Source: Naumovozyma dairenensis CBS 421
Taxonomy: Eukaryota; Ascomycota; Saccharomycetes; Saccharomycetales; Saccharomycetaceae
NCBI RefSeq assembly: GCF_000227115.2
Contig: NC_016488.1
Coordinates: 248,001 to 312,000 of the forward strand
Direction: 5' to 3'
Length of the DNA stretch: 64,000 nt
The notes under the pieces are model-generated. The model had not been told where the DNA came from, searched no databases, and saw nothing but the letters and a program-made list of their open reading frames with translations. Positions 32,820-41,543 of this stretch are shown here, piece by piece; positions within the stretch are counted from its first letter, which is position 1; every line of letters starts with the position of its first letter. The position numbers and the translations under genes are program-made.

Positions 32820-34103
32820 ATGAGTAATTCAATCGATGAAACTACTACTACGAGTGCAGCGACAGCGGCTACTACTACTATACCACAACCATCAAGTCGA
32901 TGGGGTAGATTATTCCAATTTGCCAGCAAACCACAAGGCACAAAAGATTCGGCGTTTATGTCATGGAATTCTCATCTAAGTTCATCCTGGGATCAAATTG
33001 CGAAATTAGAAACATTACAATCTAAAGTAATGGATCAGGTTCAGGTAGAAGGCACAAAGGAAAACAGCATGCTAAACAACGAATTAAATCAATGGAGTTT
33101 CCATAATGAAAATACATCTCAGATAACAACCCCGACTTTATTACTACATGGATACGCCACTTCATCCATAGCATTTTTCAGAACATTCGGTCCATTATCA
33201 AAACAAATCCGAGACCTCTACGCTATAGATTTCCCAGCTAATGGTCTCTCCAAGGCACCACCATTGAACGTAAACCACCTAAAGAAACATACCCCATATA
33301 AGGTTAAGTTCAAAGACGATAACACGAAATTTCAAATCTCTCACACGGTTGATGTTCAGTTGCAAAAGGAAACCATTGAACACTACGAAAATTATTACCT
33401 AGACGCTGTGAGAAAATGGCAATTAACCAACAAGATTGAAAAATTCAACCTCGTAGGACATTCATTCGGTGGATATTTCGCGTACAAGTATGCGTTACGA
33501 TATCCTGATTCTGTTGATAAACTTTGTCTTGTGTCTCCATTGGGTGTCGAAAGGAATATTTATTCAGTGAATAATAATTTTGAAGATAAGAAAGTGTATA
33601 ATTTGGAATTAGAAGATCCCACTTCGAAATATTATGGGAGGACGTTCCAAATTCCCAAGTGCTTGTTTGAGGGCCAGTTCGATATATTGAGAAAGTTCGG
33701 CCCCCTAGGCCCAAGATTTACTTGGAATTATATTAATTCTTCTTATAGACGTGTTCCCTCCATGGAGTTTAAAGAATATATTTTTGAATTGTTGTACGGG
33801 AATAGGAAGACGTCCCCGATATTAACGGAAGTTTTCTCCAATATCGTTTCAAGGAATTTATTAGCAAGAGATCCTATATTGGATTCGATAGATGAATTGA
33901 AGGCTTCAAATGTGATGTTGATGTATGGGCAAGAGGATTGGATGAATAGTCAAGCTGGTTATCTAATGGTGAAGGAATTAAATGAAATACGGGAGAATCC
34001 CAATGCGGCTTCATATGTAGAGGTTCCTAATGCTGGCCATAATTTATTCTTAGATAACCCTGATTTCTTTTGTTCTTCATTGACAAGATTCTTAAAAGAG
34101 TAA
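32820..34103 (+). CDS. ECM18: ICT1/ECM18-family alpha/beta hydrolase, copy 1
   Basis: 427 aa. An ABHD4/ABHD5-like fold: lipase-type oxyanion motif LLLHGYATSS, nucleophile elbow GHSFGG (Ser), and C-terminal HNLFLD, an H(X4)D acyltransferase motif. S. cerevisiae Ict1 acylates lysophosphatidic acid to phosphatidic acid; Ecm18 is its mitochondrial paralogue. The N terminus is Ser/Thr/Ala-rich followed by WGRLFQFAS, a weak mitochondrial-type presequence. It is divergent from ARO1, matching the ECM18-ARO1 order of chromosome IV, and is the first of a tandem pair. The nearest name could be either ICT1 or ECM18. The Pdr1-type sites upstream suggest drug-responsive expression. Confidence 0.9.
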   Translation: MSNSIDETTTTSAATAATTTIPQPSSRWGRLFQFASKPQGTKDSAFMSWNSHLSSSWDQIAKLETLQSKVMDQVQVEGTKENSMLNNELNQWSFHNENTSQITTPTLLLHGYATSSIAFFRTFGPLSKQIRDLYAIDFPANGLSKAPPLNVNHLKKHTPYKVKFKDDNTKFQISHTVDVQLQKETIEHYENYYLDAVRKWQLTNKIEKFNLVGHSFGGYFAYKYALRYPDSVDKLCLVSPLGVERNIYSVNNNFEDKKVYNLELEDPTSKYYGRTFQIPKCLFEGQFDILRKFGPLGPRFTWNYINSSYRRVPSMEFKEYIFELLYGNRKTSPILTEVFSNIVSRNLLARDPILDSIDELKASNVMLMYGQEDWMNSQAGYLMVKELNEIRENPNAASYVEVPNAGHNLFLDNPDFFCSSLTRFLKE

Positions 34104-34383
34104 AGTGTTTAGACGAGCTATATACATTCTATAGAAAAAATACATTTATTTCGAATATCAATAACATTATTTTAATGACATCGTTTGTAAGTCCGAGAAG
34201 TACGAAATCTACAGAACTGTTGATCTAGGAATTACAAAAACGAACTGCGATCAAGTATAAAGTCTGTTGAGTTCAAAAGTAGTAAGGGATTCATATATAT
34301 AATGGTTATTATTATTTATGGAGGTACAACCCTGAGATGAGTATACATTGCCACTCCAGACAATACGAAAATATTCAATCAAT

Positions 34384-35634
34384 ATGAGCAAACCTGTAGT
34401 TGGCAAAACGACGCCACCAAGATTATTGAGCAGATTAATACGTTCAATGGTTCAGTCGAACAGTAACAAGGATACTATTAATATATCAGCGTTTAAAACA
34501 TGGACTTCACATTTAAGCTCATCATGGAACACAGTTGAACAATTAAAAATGTTACAAGCAAAATTAATGAACCAAATTGAAGTTGAAGGTACCATGACGA
34601 ATGAAATGGTTAATGATGAGTTAAATCAGTGGAGTTTCTATAACAATAACACGAGTACAGTGACTATCCCGACATTGTTATTGCATGGATATGCTGCTTC
34701 ATCCATGTCATTTTATAGAACTTTTGCTCCATTATCTAACAATTTTAAAAATCTTTATGCAATAGATCTACCAGCTAATGGATTGTCAGTAGCGATACCT
34801 TTGAAAATTACTAAACAGAGAAAGAGACTTTATGAAGTTAAATATAAAGAAAATAATAAATTTTCAATTTCTTATCCAGTACCTATAGAAGAGCAAAAAC
34901 CATTAATTGAACAATATGAAAATTATTATCTTGACGCAATGAGATCTTGGCAGGTAGCAAACAATATTGAAAAATTTAACCTAGTCGGACATTCATTCGG
35001 TGGATATTTTTCCTTCAAATATGCACTAAGATTTCCAGATTCTATAAATAAGCTTTGTTTGGTATCTCCATTAGGTATGGAAAGTAACATATTTTCCATT
35101 CATAATAAATTTGAAGAGAATAAGATATATAACGTTAATTTGACTGATCCAACAAGTCCATTTTATGGTAAAAAATTTCAAATTCCTAATTATTTATTTG
35201 AAAACCAATTAGACGTCATACGGAAGCTTGGTCCCTTTGGTGCTAGATTATGTTGGAATTATATCCTTTCTGCATATAAAAGAGTTCCATCCATGGAATA
35301 TAAAGAATATTTATTTGAATTATTTTATGGTAATCGTCAAGTATCACCCATTTTATGTGAACTTTTCACAAATTTATTAACTAGAAACTTATTAGCAAGA
35401 GATCCTATCTTAGATTCTATAGACCAATTACAACTATCCAATGTATTAGTTATGTATGGTGAACACGATTGGATGAATCGATATGCAGGGTATTGTATGG
35501 TATCGAGATTGAATAATATACGGAGAACTCCTAATACTGCTCAATATTTACAAGTTCCAGCCGCGGGTCATAATTTGTTCTTAGATAATCCTGAATATTT
35601 CAGTTCTGCTTTAGCGAGTTTCTTTAAAGAATAA
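34384..35634 (+). CDS. ICT1/ECM18-family alpha/beta hydrolase, copy 2 (tandem)
   Basis: 416 aa, clearly paralogous to the gene 280 bp upstream: shared FxTWTSHLSSSWN-type opening, LLLHGYAASS, GHSFGGYFSFKYALRFPDS, ARDPILDSIDQL and HNLFLDNPEYF. The catalytic Ser elbow and H(X4)D motif are intact, so it should be an active lysophospholipid acyltransferase or hydrolase. The frame extends to a TTG at 34348; the first ATG is at 34384 (MSKPVVGKT). The codon choice is more A/T-rich than in copy 1. It lacks a recognisable Pdr1 element in its own short upstream region. Confidence 0.9.
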   Translation: MSKPVVGKTTPPRLLSRLIRSMVQSNSNKDTINISAFKTWTSHLSSSWNTVEQLKMLQAKLMNQIEVEGTMTNEMVNDELNQWSFYNNNTSTVTIPTLLLHGYAASSMSFYRTFAPLSNNFKNLYAIDLPANGLSVAIPLKITKQRKRLYEVKYKENNKFSISYPVPIEEQKPLIEQYENYYLDAMRSWQVANNIEKFNLVGHSFGGYFSFKYALRFPDSINKLCLVSPLGMESNIFSIHNKFEENKIYNVNLTDPTSPFYGKKFQIPNYLFENQLDVIRKLGPFGARLCWNYILSAYKRVPSMEYKEYLFELFYGNRQVSPILCELFTNLLTRNLLARDPILDSIDQLQLSNVLVMYGEHDWMNRYAGYCMVSRLNNIRRTPNTAQYLQVPAAGHNLFLDNPEYFSSALASFFKE

Positions 35635-35763
35635 ACGCATTGTTGTGTTAATGCATCACCCGTAGTTTTTGTTCCGGATAGCAAATAAATTATATGGATT
35701 ACATTTACCTTACTTTAAAGGTATAGAAGAATGTTTGTTTTTGATTTAATATTTATTACCTTT

Positions 35764-36885
35764 TTACATATTAAATTGTTCGTGGAAAAATATGTTTTCA
35801 TTGCTCGATAAAGTAGTACTAGAAACGGTACCGTCACTTTTTCTATCTAGCATGTATTCAGATAAATCAGAGTCATTATCTACAAGCATATCCAATAATG
35901 ACGGTGTAGACACCAATCCATTCAATGTTTCTGATGGATATTGTAAGGTATCATCAATATCGCACAGGTGTCCAAATGGTTCTAGTGATCGAGCTTGCTC
36001 TATTCGAGGAGTCGGTTTATTTTTAATTTTGTTGTTAGAGTAAGAGTCATCCTGCTTTGATTCTGGACTGCTTATCATCAGCTCATTTTGCTTGCAAGCT
36101 TTTTTCTTGGAAGATGATGAAACATTTGATGGTATTCCCTTTTGTTGAAATTTCAAAGTCCGTTTCTTCGTTATACTTTGTAAATCAATCACTTCCATCG
36201 ACGATGAAATTTTATCATTTCTCACATTGTTTCTTCTTAATGCTCTAGAAATTTTGAAGACTGCTAAAATGATTTCCTTTTTTATTTTATCATTCTTGAA
36301 CATACCTAATGCCATAGTATTTTCGATAATGTCTTCTAGAATATCCCTATCATCAGTTATTTGTGGTAGAACATCGGTTACAATAGTACACATTAAGTAC
36401 ATTCTATCTGTTTTCTGTAAATGATCAGGTTCCCTATGCTCCACATTCTGGGGCCACCAATTTGGTTTCATACTGTCCCCTTTAATATATGGAAACTTCG
36501 TTTTTTTTCCTGGTTCTATTATTTTAATCCACAACTTCGCTATCATTTTACAGGGTACTTGCCTTAGTGTTTTGAAGCAATTTATCAAATACTTTTGGAT
36601 AATTTCTCGATTATTCAATGGCAAATTTATCGTTCTAAAATTTAGTCTATCATTTGGCAATTGATTTATTTTTGAGTAGATTCTAATGTTCATTCTACTG
36701 ACCAGATTAGCCAATGACGATATGACGTGCTGTTCTGCCCCAGCACTTATATATCCATTGGAAAAATAAGTATCTGTTTGTTCTGTATGGTTGCTTGGTG
36801 CGTTATCTTTACCTTTGATGAAGAGAGCGAACTGTATACCTTCATTATTTAACTTTTCCAATAACTGTTCAGTTAACCCATTCAT
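35764..36885 (-). CDS. YDR124W: YDR124W-like protein (DUF2841 family)
   Basis: 373 aa (S. cerevisiae YDR124W 324 aa) in the syntenic position between ECM18 and INO2. The conserved core spans about residues 73-220 and includes FPYIKGDSMKPNWWP, HREPDHLQKTDRMYLM and a helical region; the C-terminal third is Ser/Lys-rich and poorly conserved. The molecular function is unknown; the S. cerevisiae gene is induced by mating pheromone. The reading frame runs on upstream to a GTG at 37152, but the only good ATG is at 36885 (MNGLTEQLLEKLNNEG), which gives a family-like length. Confidence 0.88.
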   Translation of the reverse strand: MNGLTEQLLEKLNNEGIQFALFIKGKDNAPSNHTEQTDTYFSNGYISAGAEQHVISSLANLVSRMNIRIYSKINQLPNDRLNFRTINLPLNNREIIQKYLINCFKTLRQVPCKMIAKLWIKIIEPGKKTKFPYIKGDSMKPNWWPQNVEHREPDHLQKTDRMYLMCTIVTDVLPQITDDRDILEDIIENTMALGMFKNDKIKKEIILAVFKISRALRRNNVRNDKISSSMEVIDLQSITKKRTLKFQQKGIPSNVSSSSKKKACKQNELMISSPESKQDDSYSNNKIKNKPTPRIEQARSLEPFGHLCDIDDTLQYPSETLNGLVSTPSLLDMLVDNDSDLSEYMLDRKSDGTVSSTTLSSNENIFFHEQFNM

Positions 36886-37411
36886 TGCCCGTTTATCAAG
36901 GAAATTGTATGCAGACACGTAACGGTTAACATAGCACTTGTATAATATATGATATACAATTACAGAATGAATTTTATAAGATCTGGAAATAGAAAACCAT
37001 TTATTGAAGCATATATATGAAAGATAAATTTGTGACAACCTTTTTGAATTGAAAGGGACAGTTTTATGATAATAACGAACTTGTTTCAAGTAAATATAGG
37101 CTTTCACCCCGTTATGTGCTTTCGGAACATATCTGAAACAAGTTTCTTTCACCTCGATATTTTATTTAGCGGATTCATTTGTAATTCTGTTTATTTTCAT
37201 TTTCAAGATTAAGTATATCAATGCGATAATGATGAGTAGAATTCACTGAAACGAGTACATGTGTCTTACTTCATTTTGGGGGAAAGTTCACTTATATATT
37301 TTGTTAAAGTTAAAGTAGATGATATACATTCCTATACGTACTATTAAAAAAGATTTGTGACATTTTAATTTTTTTTGCGGGTAACACATGATAGTCTATT
37401 CCTCCAGGTAT

Positions 37412-37417
37412 CACGTG
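37412..37417. promoter_or_regulatory. CACGTG E-box
   Basis: Palindromic CACGTG in ATCACGTGG (CDEI-like), 560 bp upstream of INO2; candidate Cbf1 or Pho4 site. Confidence 0.4.
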
Positions 37418-37471
37418 GGTATTTTAAATTTGGAACCTGAAGACGAAACGTAAACAAACCTTCAATGTTCG

Positions 37472-37481
37472 CATGTGAAAA
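37472..37481 (+). promoter_or_regulatory. Inositol/choline response element (ICRE/UAS-INO)
   Basis: CATGTGAAAA matches the UAS-INO core CATGTGAAAT at nine of ten bases. It is about 490 bp upstream of INO2, whose S. cerevisiae promoter is itself ICRE-controlled. Confidence 0.55.
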
Positions 37482-37972
37482 ATTCAACAATTTTCCAAAA
37501 CTTTCAAGATATCGAACATGACTCTGGAAAGTTGATAATATTTTCAAGTTAATGGGTTGAGTAAATATAATAAAAGTCGGAAGTTTAGATGTCACATGAG
37601 ACGTCATCGAGCATTGTATTTTATCACATTCTCAAGAATATCAAAAGCGAAAAAAAAACTCTATACTTTGATTAACTGGACTCGGTTTTTACTTTGAATT
37701 TTTGACAGAGATCACTAACTCCGGGGAAAAAGCATTGGTATAATCATCAATAATCTTCAAAGCAATAAGATATATATATTGTGACATTCATATCAATAAT
37801 CAACTAATCATATATAAGTCGCTCTATTAAGAAAATTAGATTTGCAGTATCTTTCCAAAACGTCGGTATAGTTCAAATCGAATCTCTAATAGCAAATCCA
37901 CTATTTTAAGGTTACTTTTTTCGCACTAAAAACTACACAGGAGACAATAACTTATATGATCACTTTGATATA

Positions 37973-39175
37973 ATGGATAATCATCATGGCTCTAATTCAG
38001 ATATTTTGGATATGTTTGACCTAGGTCTAGGAAATGAAATGGATTTCGAAACTGCGTACAAGATGCTGAGTTCATTAGATGAAACATTGATACCGTCATC
38101 TCATCATACCACTAATAATATCCATCCTCATACAATTGAAAATGCTAGTACTTTGTATGATACATTAGACGAAAATCATAAGAATTACAACAATAATTAT
38201 CCTCATAAATTTCACATACCTGAACAACCAAATGATAGACATATGAAAAATGATTATAACGAAATGGGGATTACATTCGATCCCATCGATAAATATAACC
38301 AACATATAACACACCTCAGTAATGCAACTTCTAACAATAATACAATGTCACCAGCACCTATCATCCATGATCATCTGCCTCAGCTAGACCATCATCACCA
38401 TCACCATCAGCATCAGCAGCTACAGCAGCAACAGCAACAACAACAGCAACAGCATCATAATGTGGAAGTTGATAATAATACAATTGAAGACCCCCTACAT
38501 AATTTAGGACTACTAAGTGCATTTGAATCCAATGCAATTGAGGATTTTCTAGACAATTTGGTTAAAAATACTCAACTTGGCACTGAGAACGACTTGACTT
38601 CAAAGCCGATCGTTCAGACACATCAACAACCCTCAAGTCATCATATGGACTTTCAATCCTCTTTAAATAAGCATTTTCATAGTAACGCTCCTAACCATTT
38701 GGATATTGAAAATAGTATAACAAATGTTGATCATGGGAAGAAAACGCTAACTTCACCACCGAAATTAAAAGATAGCTCAGAAGAACTGGGCGAAGTGATG
38801 AAGGGCAAGGAACAAGAAACTATGATTGGCTATCCCTCAAAACCTTCCCAATACAATCCAGAACCACTAATATTACCAGAAATAATGATTCCAGATGATA
38901 AGATCCCAACTTCAATAAAGGATGATGCCAGATCAGTAAAGAAATGGAGGCATGTAGAAATTGAAAAAGTTAGAAGGACTATAACGAAAAATGCATATGA
39001 TGAATTGATTGGTATGATTAATAAGAAATCTAAAACGAAAAGTACTAAAAGAATACCGAAACATACTTTATTGGGGATTATCGTTAATGATATTAAAGCT
39101 ATTGTTTCAGCTAATGATAAACTGGAAAAATTAATACGACATCGAGAGGCCAGGAACTCGAAGAATCCTTCATAA
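37973..39175 (+). CDS. INO2: bHLH transcription activator Ino2
   Basis: 400 aa (S. cerevisiae 304 aa). With Ino4 it binds inositol/choline response elements and activates phospholipid synthesis genes. The N terminus carries the conserved activation domain (DILDMFDLGL, MDFETAYKMLSSLDE). The middle LLSAFESNAIEDFLDNL corresponds to the second conserved block. The bHLH lies at about 320-392: KKWRHVEIEKVRRTITKNAY, loop with KRIPKH, then TLLGIIVNDIKAIVSANDKL. Extra length comes from Asn/His/Gln-rich insertions, including a His run and a Gln10 tract (38404-38452). It converges on KIN1 as in S. cerevisiae, but with a cell-wall gene inserted between. Confidence 0.95.
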   Translation: MDNHHGSNSDILDMFDLGLGNEMDFETAYKMLSSLDETLIPSSHHTTNNIHPHTIENASTLYDTLDENHKNYNNNYPHKFHIPEQPNDRHMKNDYNEMGITFDPIDKYNQHITHLSNATSNNNTMSPAPIIHDHLPQLDHHHHHHQHQQLQQQQQQQQQQHHNVEVDNNTIEDPLHNLGLLSAFESNAIEDFLDNLVKNTQLGTENDLTSKPIVQTHQQPSSHHMDFQSSLNKHFHSNAPNHLDIENSITNVDHGKKTLTSPPKLKDSSEELGEVMKGKEQETMIGYPSKPSQYNPEPLILPEIMIPDDKIPTSIKDDARSVKKWRHVEIEKVRRTITKNAYDELIGMINKKSKTKSTKRIPKHTLLGIIVNDIKAIVSANDKLEKLIRHREARNSKNPS

Positions 39176-40154
39176 TGCATTATTTTTTTCATATTTAAAT
39201 TGACATATTCAACCTTTTCCCGTGATGAATACATAAAAATTAATATTCATAATTTCATATTCCTAAAAAACTTGGTATTATTTGTACATTGCACTTTTGA
39301 TTTAGGAAGGTAAGATTCATAATTTAGAAGATTCACCTTCGTGCAACTTGTGTATCTTATAGATAAAGGCATTTTTAGTTACGTTAATGTTCTGTTTTGA
39401 AAATTTATCACAATTGATATCAATCAATCTGCTGTACTCCGTTATCTTTCAAAAGGGAGCAGTATAATCATGTACGATTGATGTATTTCCTCTATACATA
39501 GGTTTAGAGACTTAAGGATGGGATACTAGAAACTGAATACTAGTTGCAACCTGATTAAGTAAAACGAGGATCACAATAAATTGTATTATGTGCATATATG
39601 ACACACTGAGTTTGACAATCTTTTCAAAAACTACTAAGAATAACTTGGTAACCAAAAATTACTTCAGAGAGCGTTGCCGATCTTAAAACTGATCAGGTAT
39701 TCACCTTACTATTTTCTCTGCTTATTATATAAAATAACTAAGCTGAAACAAAACCAATATTATATACCTGAATTTATTAGAAGACAACTGTGAGCTATCA
39801 TTTAGAACTAAATTATACCTGACATGTAGTTTCTGTTACTAATAACTCCAATGTCGGCGTTAAAAACTAGTCAGTTGATATCTTACAGACGTAAAGAGTA
39901 TCTCAATTAATTTCCTGTAGAATATTGTGTAATAATGATAACATAATGAATAAGAAAAGAAAAATATTATTTTTATAGTCATATAAATACATAAGTTCCA
40001 AAAAGAAAAGTCATTAGAATGAAAGAAATAAGCCAAAAAAATATAAGAACAAAAAAAGGAAACTTAAAACAATAAAAGAGAGTATGAACGTTTTCGTTGA
40101 ATATAAAAAAGAAAATAATTAGTGTTCAAAGGGTTCAAGAAGAAACAAATTTTT
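39176..40154. other. INO2 downstream intergenic, 1 kb
   Basis: No gene; contains the first copy of a diverged direct repeat (about 39500-39830) also present at 42835-43150. Confidence 0.5.
39500..39830 (+). repeat. Diverged direct repeat, copy A
   Basis: Aligns by eye with 42835-43150 in the same orientation: both start AGGTTTA and contain GAGYTTGACRATCTTT, ACCTTAYTAT and CATAAAATAA-like blocks, TATACCTGAAT / TGTACCTGAAC, then AGCTATC / AACTATC. It may be an old solo LTR or the flank of a tandem duplication. Confidence 0.5.
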
Positions 40155-41543
40155 CTAAATCATGAATGGAAGCAGGCCTAATAAAGTGACAAAAAAGGAG
40201 ACACTCTTAATATGAGCGGATCCTTCGAATTCAGAAACAGTATGGGATGGTTCATTAGCAATAGCTACAGAAGACGAGTGCGGTTTATCTTGTTCAACGA
40301 TAGTGGTATGGTTATCTTTTGTTGGTTCAGTTGGAGCGGGAGCTACAGTTGAAGCTTCAGTTTTCTTGGTTGGTTTAGTTGGAGCAGTTGTGCCAATGGT
40401 AACAACTTCATTACCTCTAGTAGATAAGTAAGTAGTGGTTTCATGGTCTTTTGTTTCAAAGGGTGGAAGATGAACATCTTTACTAAATGTGGTGGTGATG
40501 GTACTGATTTCGTTACCTTTAGTAGTGGTGTATGTAATAGTTTCATACTCTTTTGTTTCAACTTGTGGTGGTGGGACAACTGAAGTAATAGTGGTGACGT
40601 ATGTAGTTTGACGGTCACAATGGTCATCGATACATTCAGTAGTAATACATTCAGAAATGATTTTGGTCTTGGTGGAAGATTCAGTAACTACAGTAGTTGT
40701 GTATGGTGGGTTAGTAGTACATTCAGTGTCAGTAATTGTTAAGGTTTCAATGTTGGTCAATGTACGTGTGGTGACTATTGGTGTACATGGTTTATCTGGT
40801 TCACATTTAGTGGTAATTTCTGTCGTGGTGATGACGGTAGTTGTAGTCTTGGTGATTGGAGCAGGAGGAGTCACAGAAGATAGAGATGGTGGTGGTAGAA
40901 CTTCAGATGAAGATGGAGGTGGTGGTGGTGGAACAGAAGAAGACGATGGTGGTGGTAGAACTTCAGATGAAGATGGAGGTGGTGGTGGTAGAACTTCAGA
41001 TGAAGATGGAGGTGGTGGTGGTGTAACAGAAGAAGAGAATGGTGGTGGTGGTGGAACAGAAGAAGACGATGGTGGTGGTGGAACTTCAGATGAAGATGGA
41101 GGTGGTGGAGGTACAGATGAAGAGAATGGTGGTGGGGTTACAGATGAAGAGAATGGTGGTGGCGGTGGTGGAAGAGAAGAAGACGATGGTGGTGGTGGGC
41201 AAATTTCAGAACATGATATTACAAAAGTTGCAGTTGTACAAGCTGTAGTATATGGTTTAACAGTTGAGCGACTATATATTGTAGAAGTAACACATCGGCT
41301 GCAAATAGTAGTAGTTCTTTCGGTTTTACATTGTGCCTGCTCTTTGTTTTTCTCGCAAAGGGTCGTGGACCTAGTGACAATGCTAATGTAGTAACCTGTG
41401 GTACACGAAGTACTACTCTTGGTGGTGCATTGTGTTGGTGTTGAACATTTAGCGACATCACCTTCCATTTTGGAAGGCCTATTAATAGCAGTAGCCATAG
41501 ATTGAGAAGCTAGTAAAATTGCTAAAAGAAATTTGCATCGCAT
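40155..41543 (-). CDS. GPI-anchored Pro/Ser/Thr-rich cell-wall protein
   Basis: 462 aa. Secretory signal peptide (MRCKFLLAILLASQSMATA), a Cys-containing Thr/Ser N-terminal domain (10 or more Cys up to SEICPPPP), a repetitive stalk of PPPPP-SSS-EVL and PPPFSSSV units (about 40868-41205), a second Thr-rich region with Cys pairs (ITTECIDDHCDRQTTYVTT), two related YETITYTTTKGNE / HETTTYLSTRGNE repeats, and a hydrophobic tail SVSFFVTLLGLLPFMI preceded by small residues, typical of GPI addition. It probably sits in the wall or plasma membrane as an adhesin or stress mannoprotein. I do not know a specific orthologue. The frame extends to a GTG at 41618; the ATG at 41543 begins the signal peptide. 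No counterpart lies between INO2 and KIN1 in S. cerevisiae. Confidence 0.88.
   Translation of the reverse strand: MRCKFLLAILLASQSMATAINRPSKMEGDVAKCSTPTQCTTKSSTSCTTGYYISIVTRSTTLCEKNKEQAQCKTERTTTICSRCVTSTIYSRSTVKPYTTACTTATFVISCSEICPPPPSSSSLPPPPPPFSSSVTPPPFSSSVPPPPPSSSEVPPPPSSSSVPPPPPFSSSVTPPPPPSSSEVLPPPPPSSSEVLPPPSSSSVPPPPPPSSSEVLPPPSLSSVTPPAPITKTTTTVITTTEITTKCEPDKPCTPIVTTRTLTNIETLTITDTECTTNPPYTTTVVTESSTKTKIISECITTECIDDHCDRQTTYVTTITSVVPPPQVETKEYETITYTTTKGNEISTITTTFSKDVHLPPFETKDHETTTYLSTRGNEVVTIGTTAPTKPTKKTEASTVAPAPTEPTKDNHTTIVEQDKPHSSSVAIANEPSHTVSEFEGSAHIKSVSFFVTLLGLLPFMI

Larger units (their letters stand above)
36886..37972. other. Divergent promoter region YDR124W / INO2, 1.1 kb
   Basis: No gene supported; the antisense frame 37365-37607 covers the promoter elements and looks accidental. 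It contains three CANNTG E-boxes of Ino2/Ino4 or Cbf1 type in 190 bp (CACGTG 37412-37417, CATGTG 37472-37477, CACATG 37593-37598). Confidence 0.55.

Noticed and set aside
37411..37520. Centromere (CDEI-like ATCACGTG followed by AT-rich DNA)
   Set aside because: No CDEIII-like TGTTT...CCGAA element at the right distance, and the following DNA is not extremely AT-rich.
37365..37607. 80-codon ORF in the INO2 promoter
   Set aside because: Spans the E-boxes and ICRE and does not look like a protein.
40657..41391. 244-codon + strand frame rich in Gly/Glu/Val
   Set aside because: Exact antisense of the Pro/Ser repeat of the GPI cell-wall gene; the Gly runs are the complement of Pro codons.
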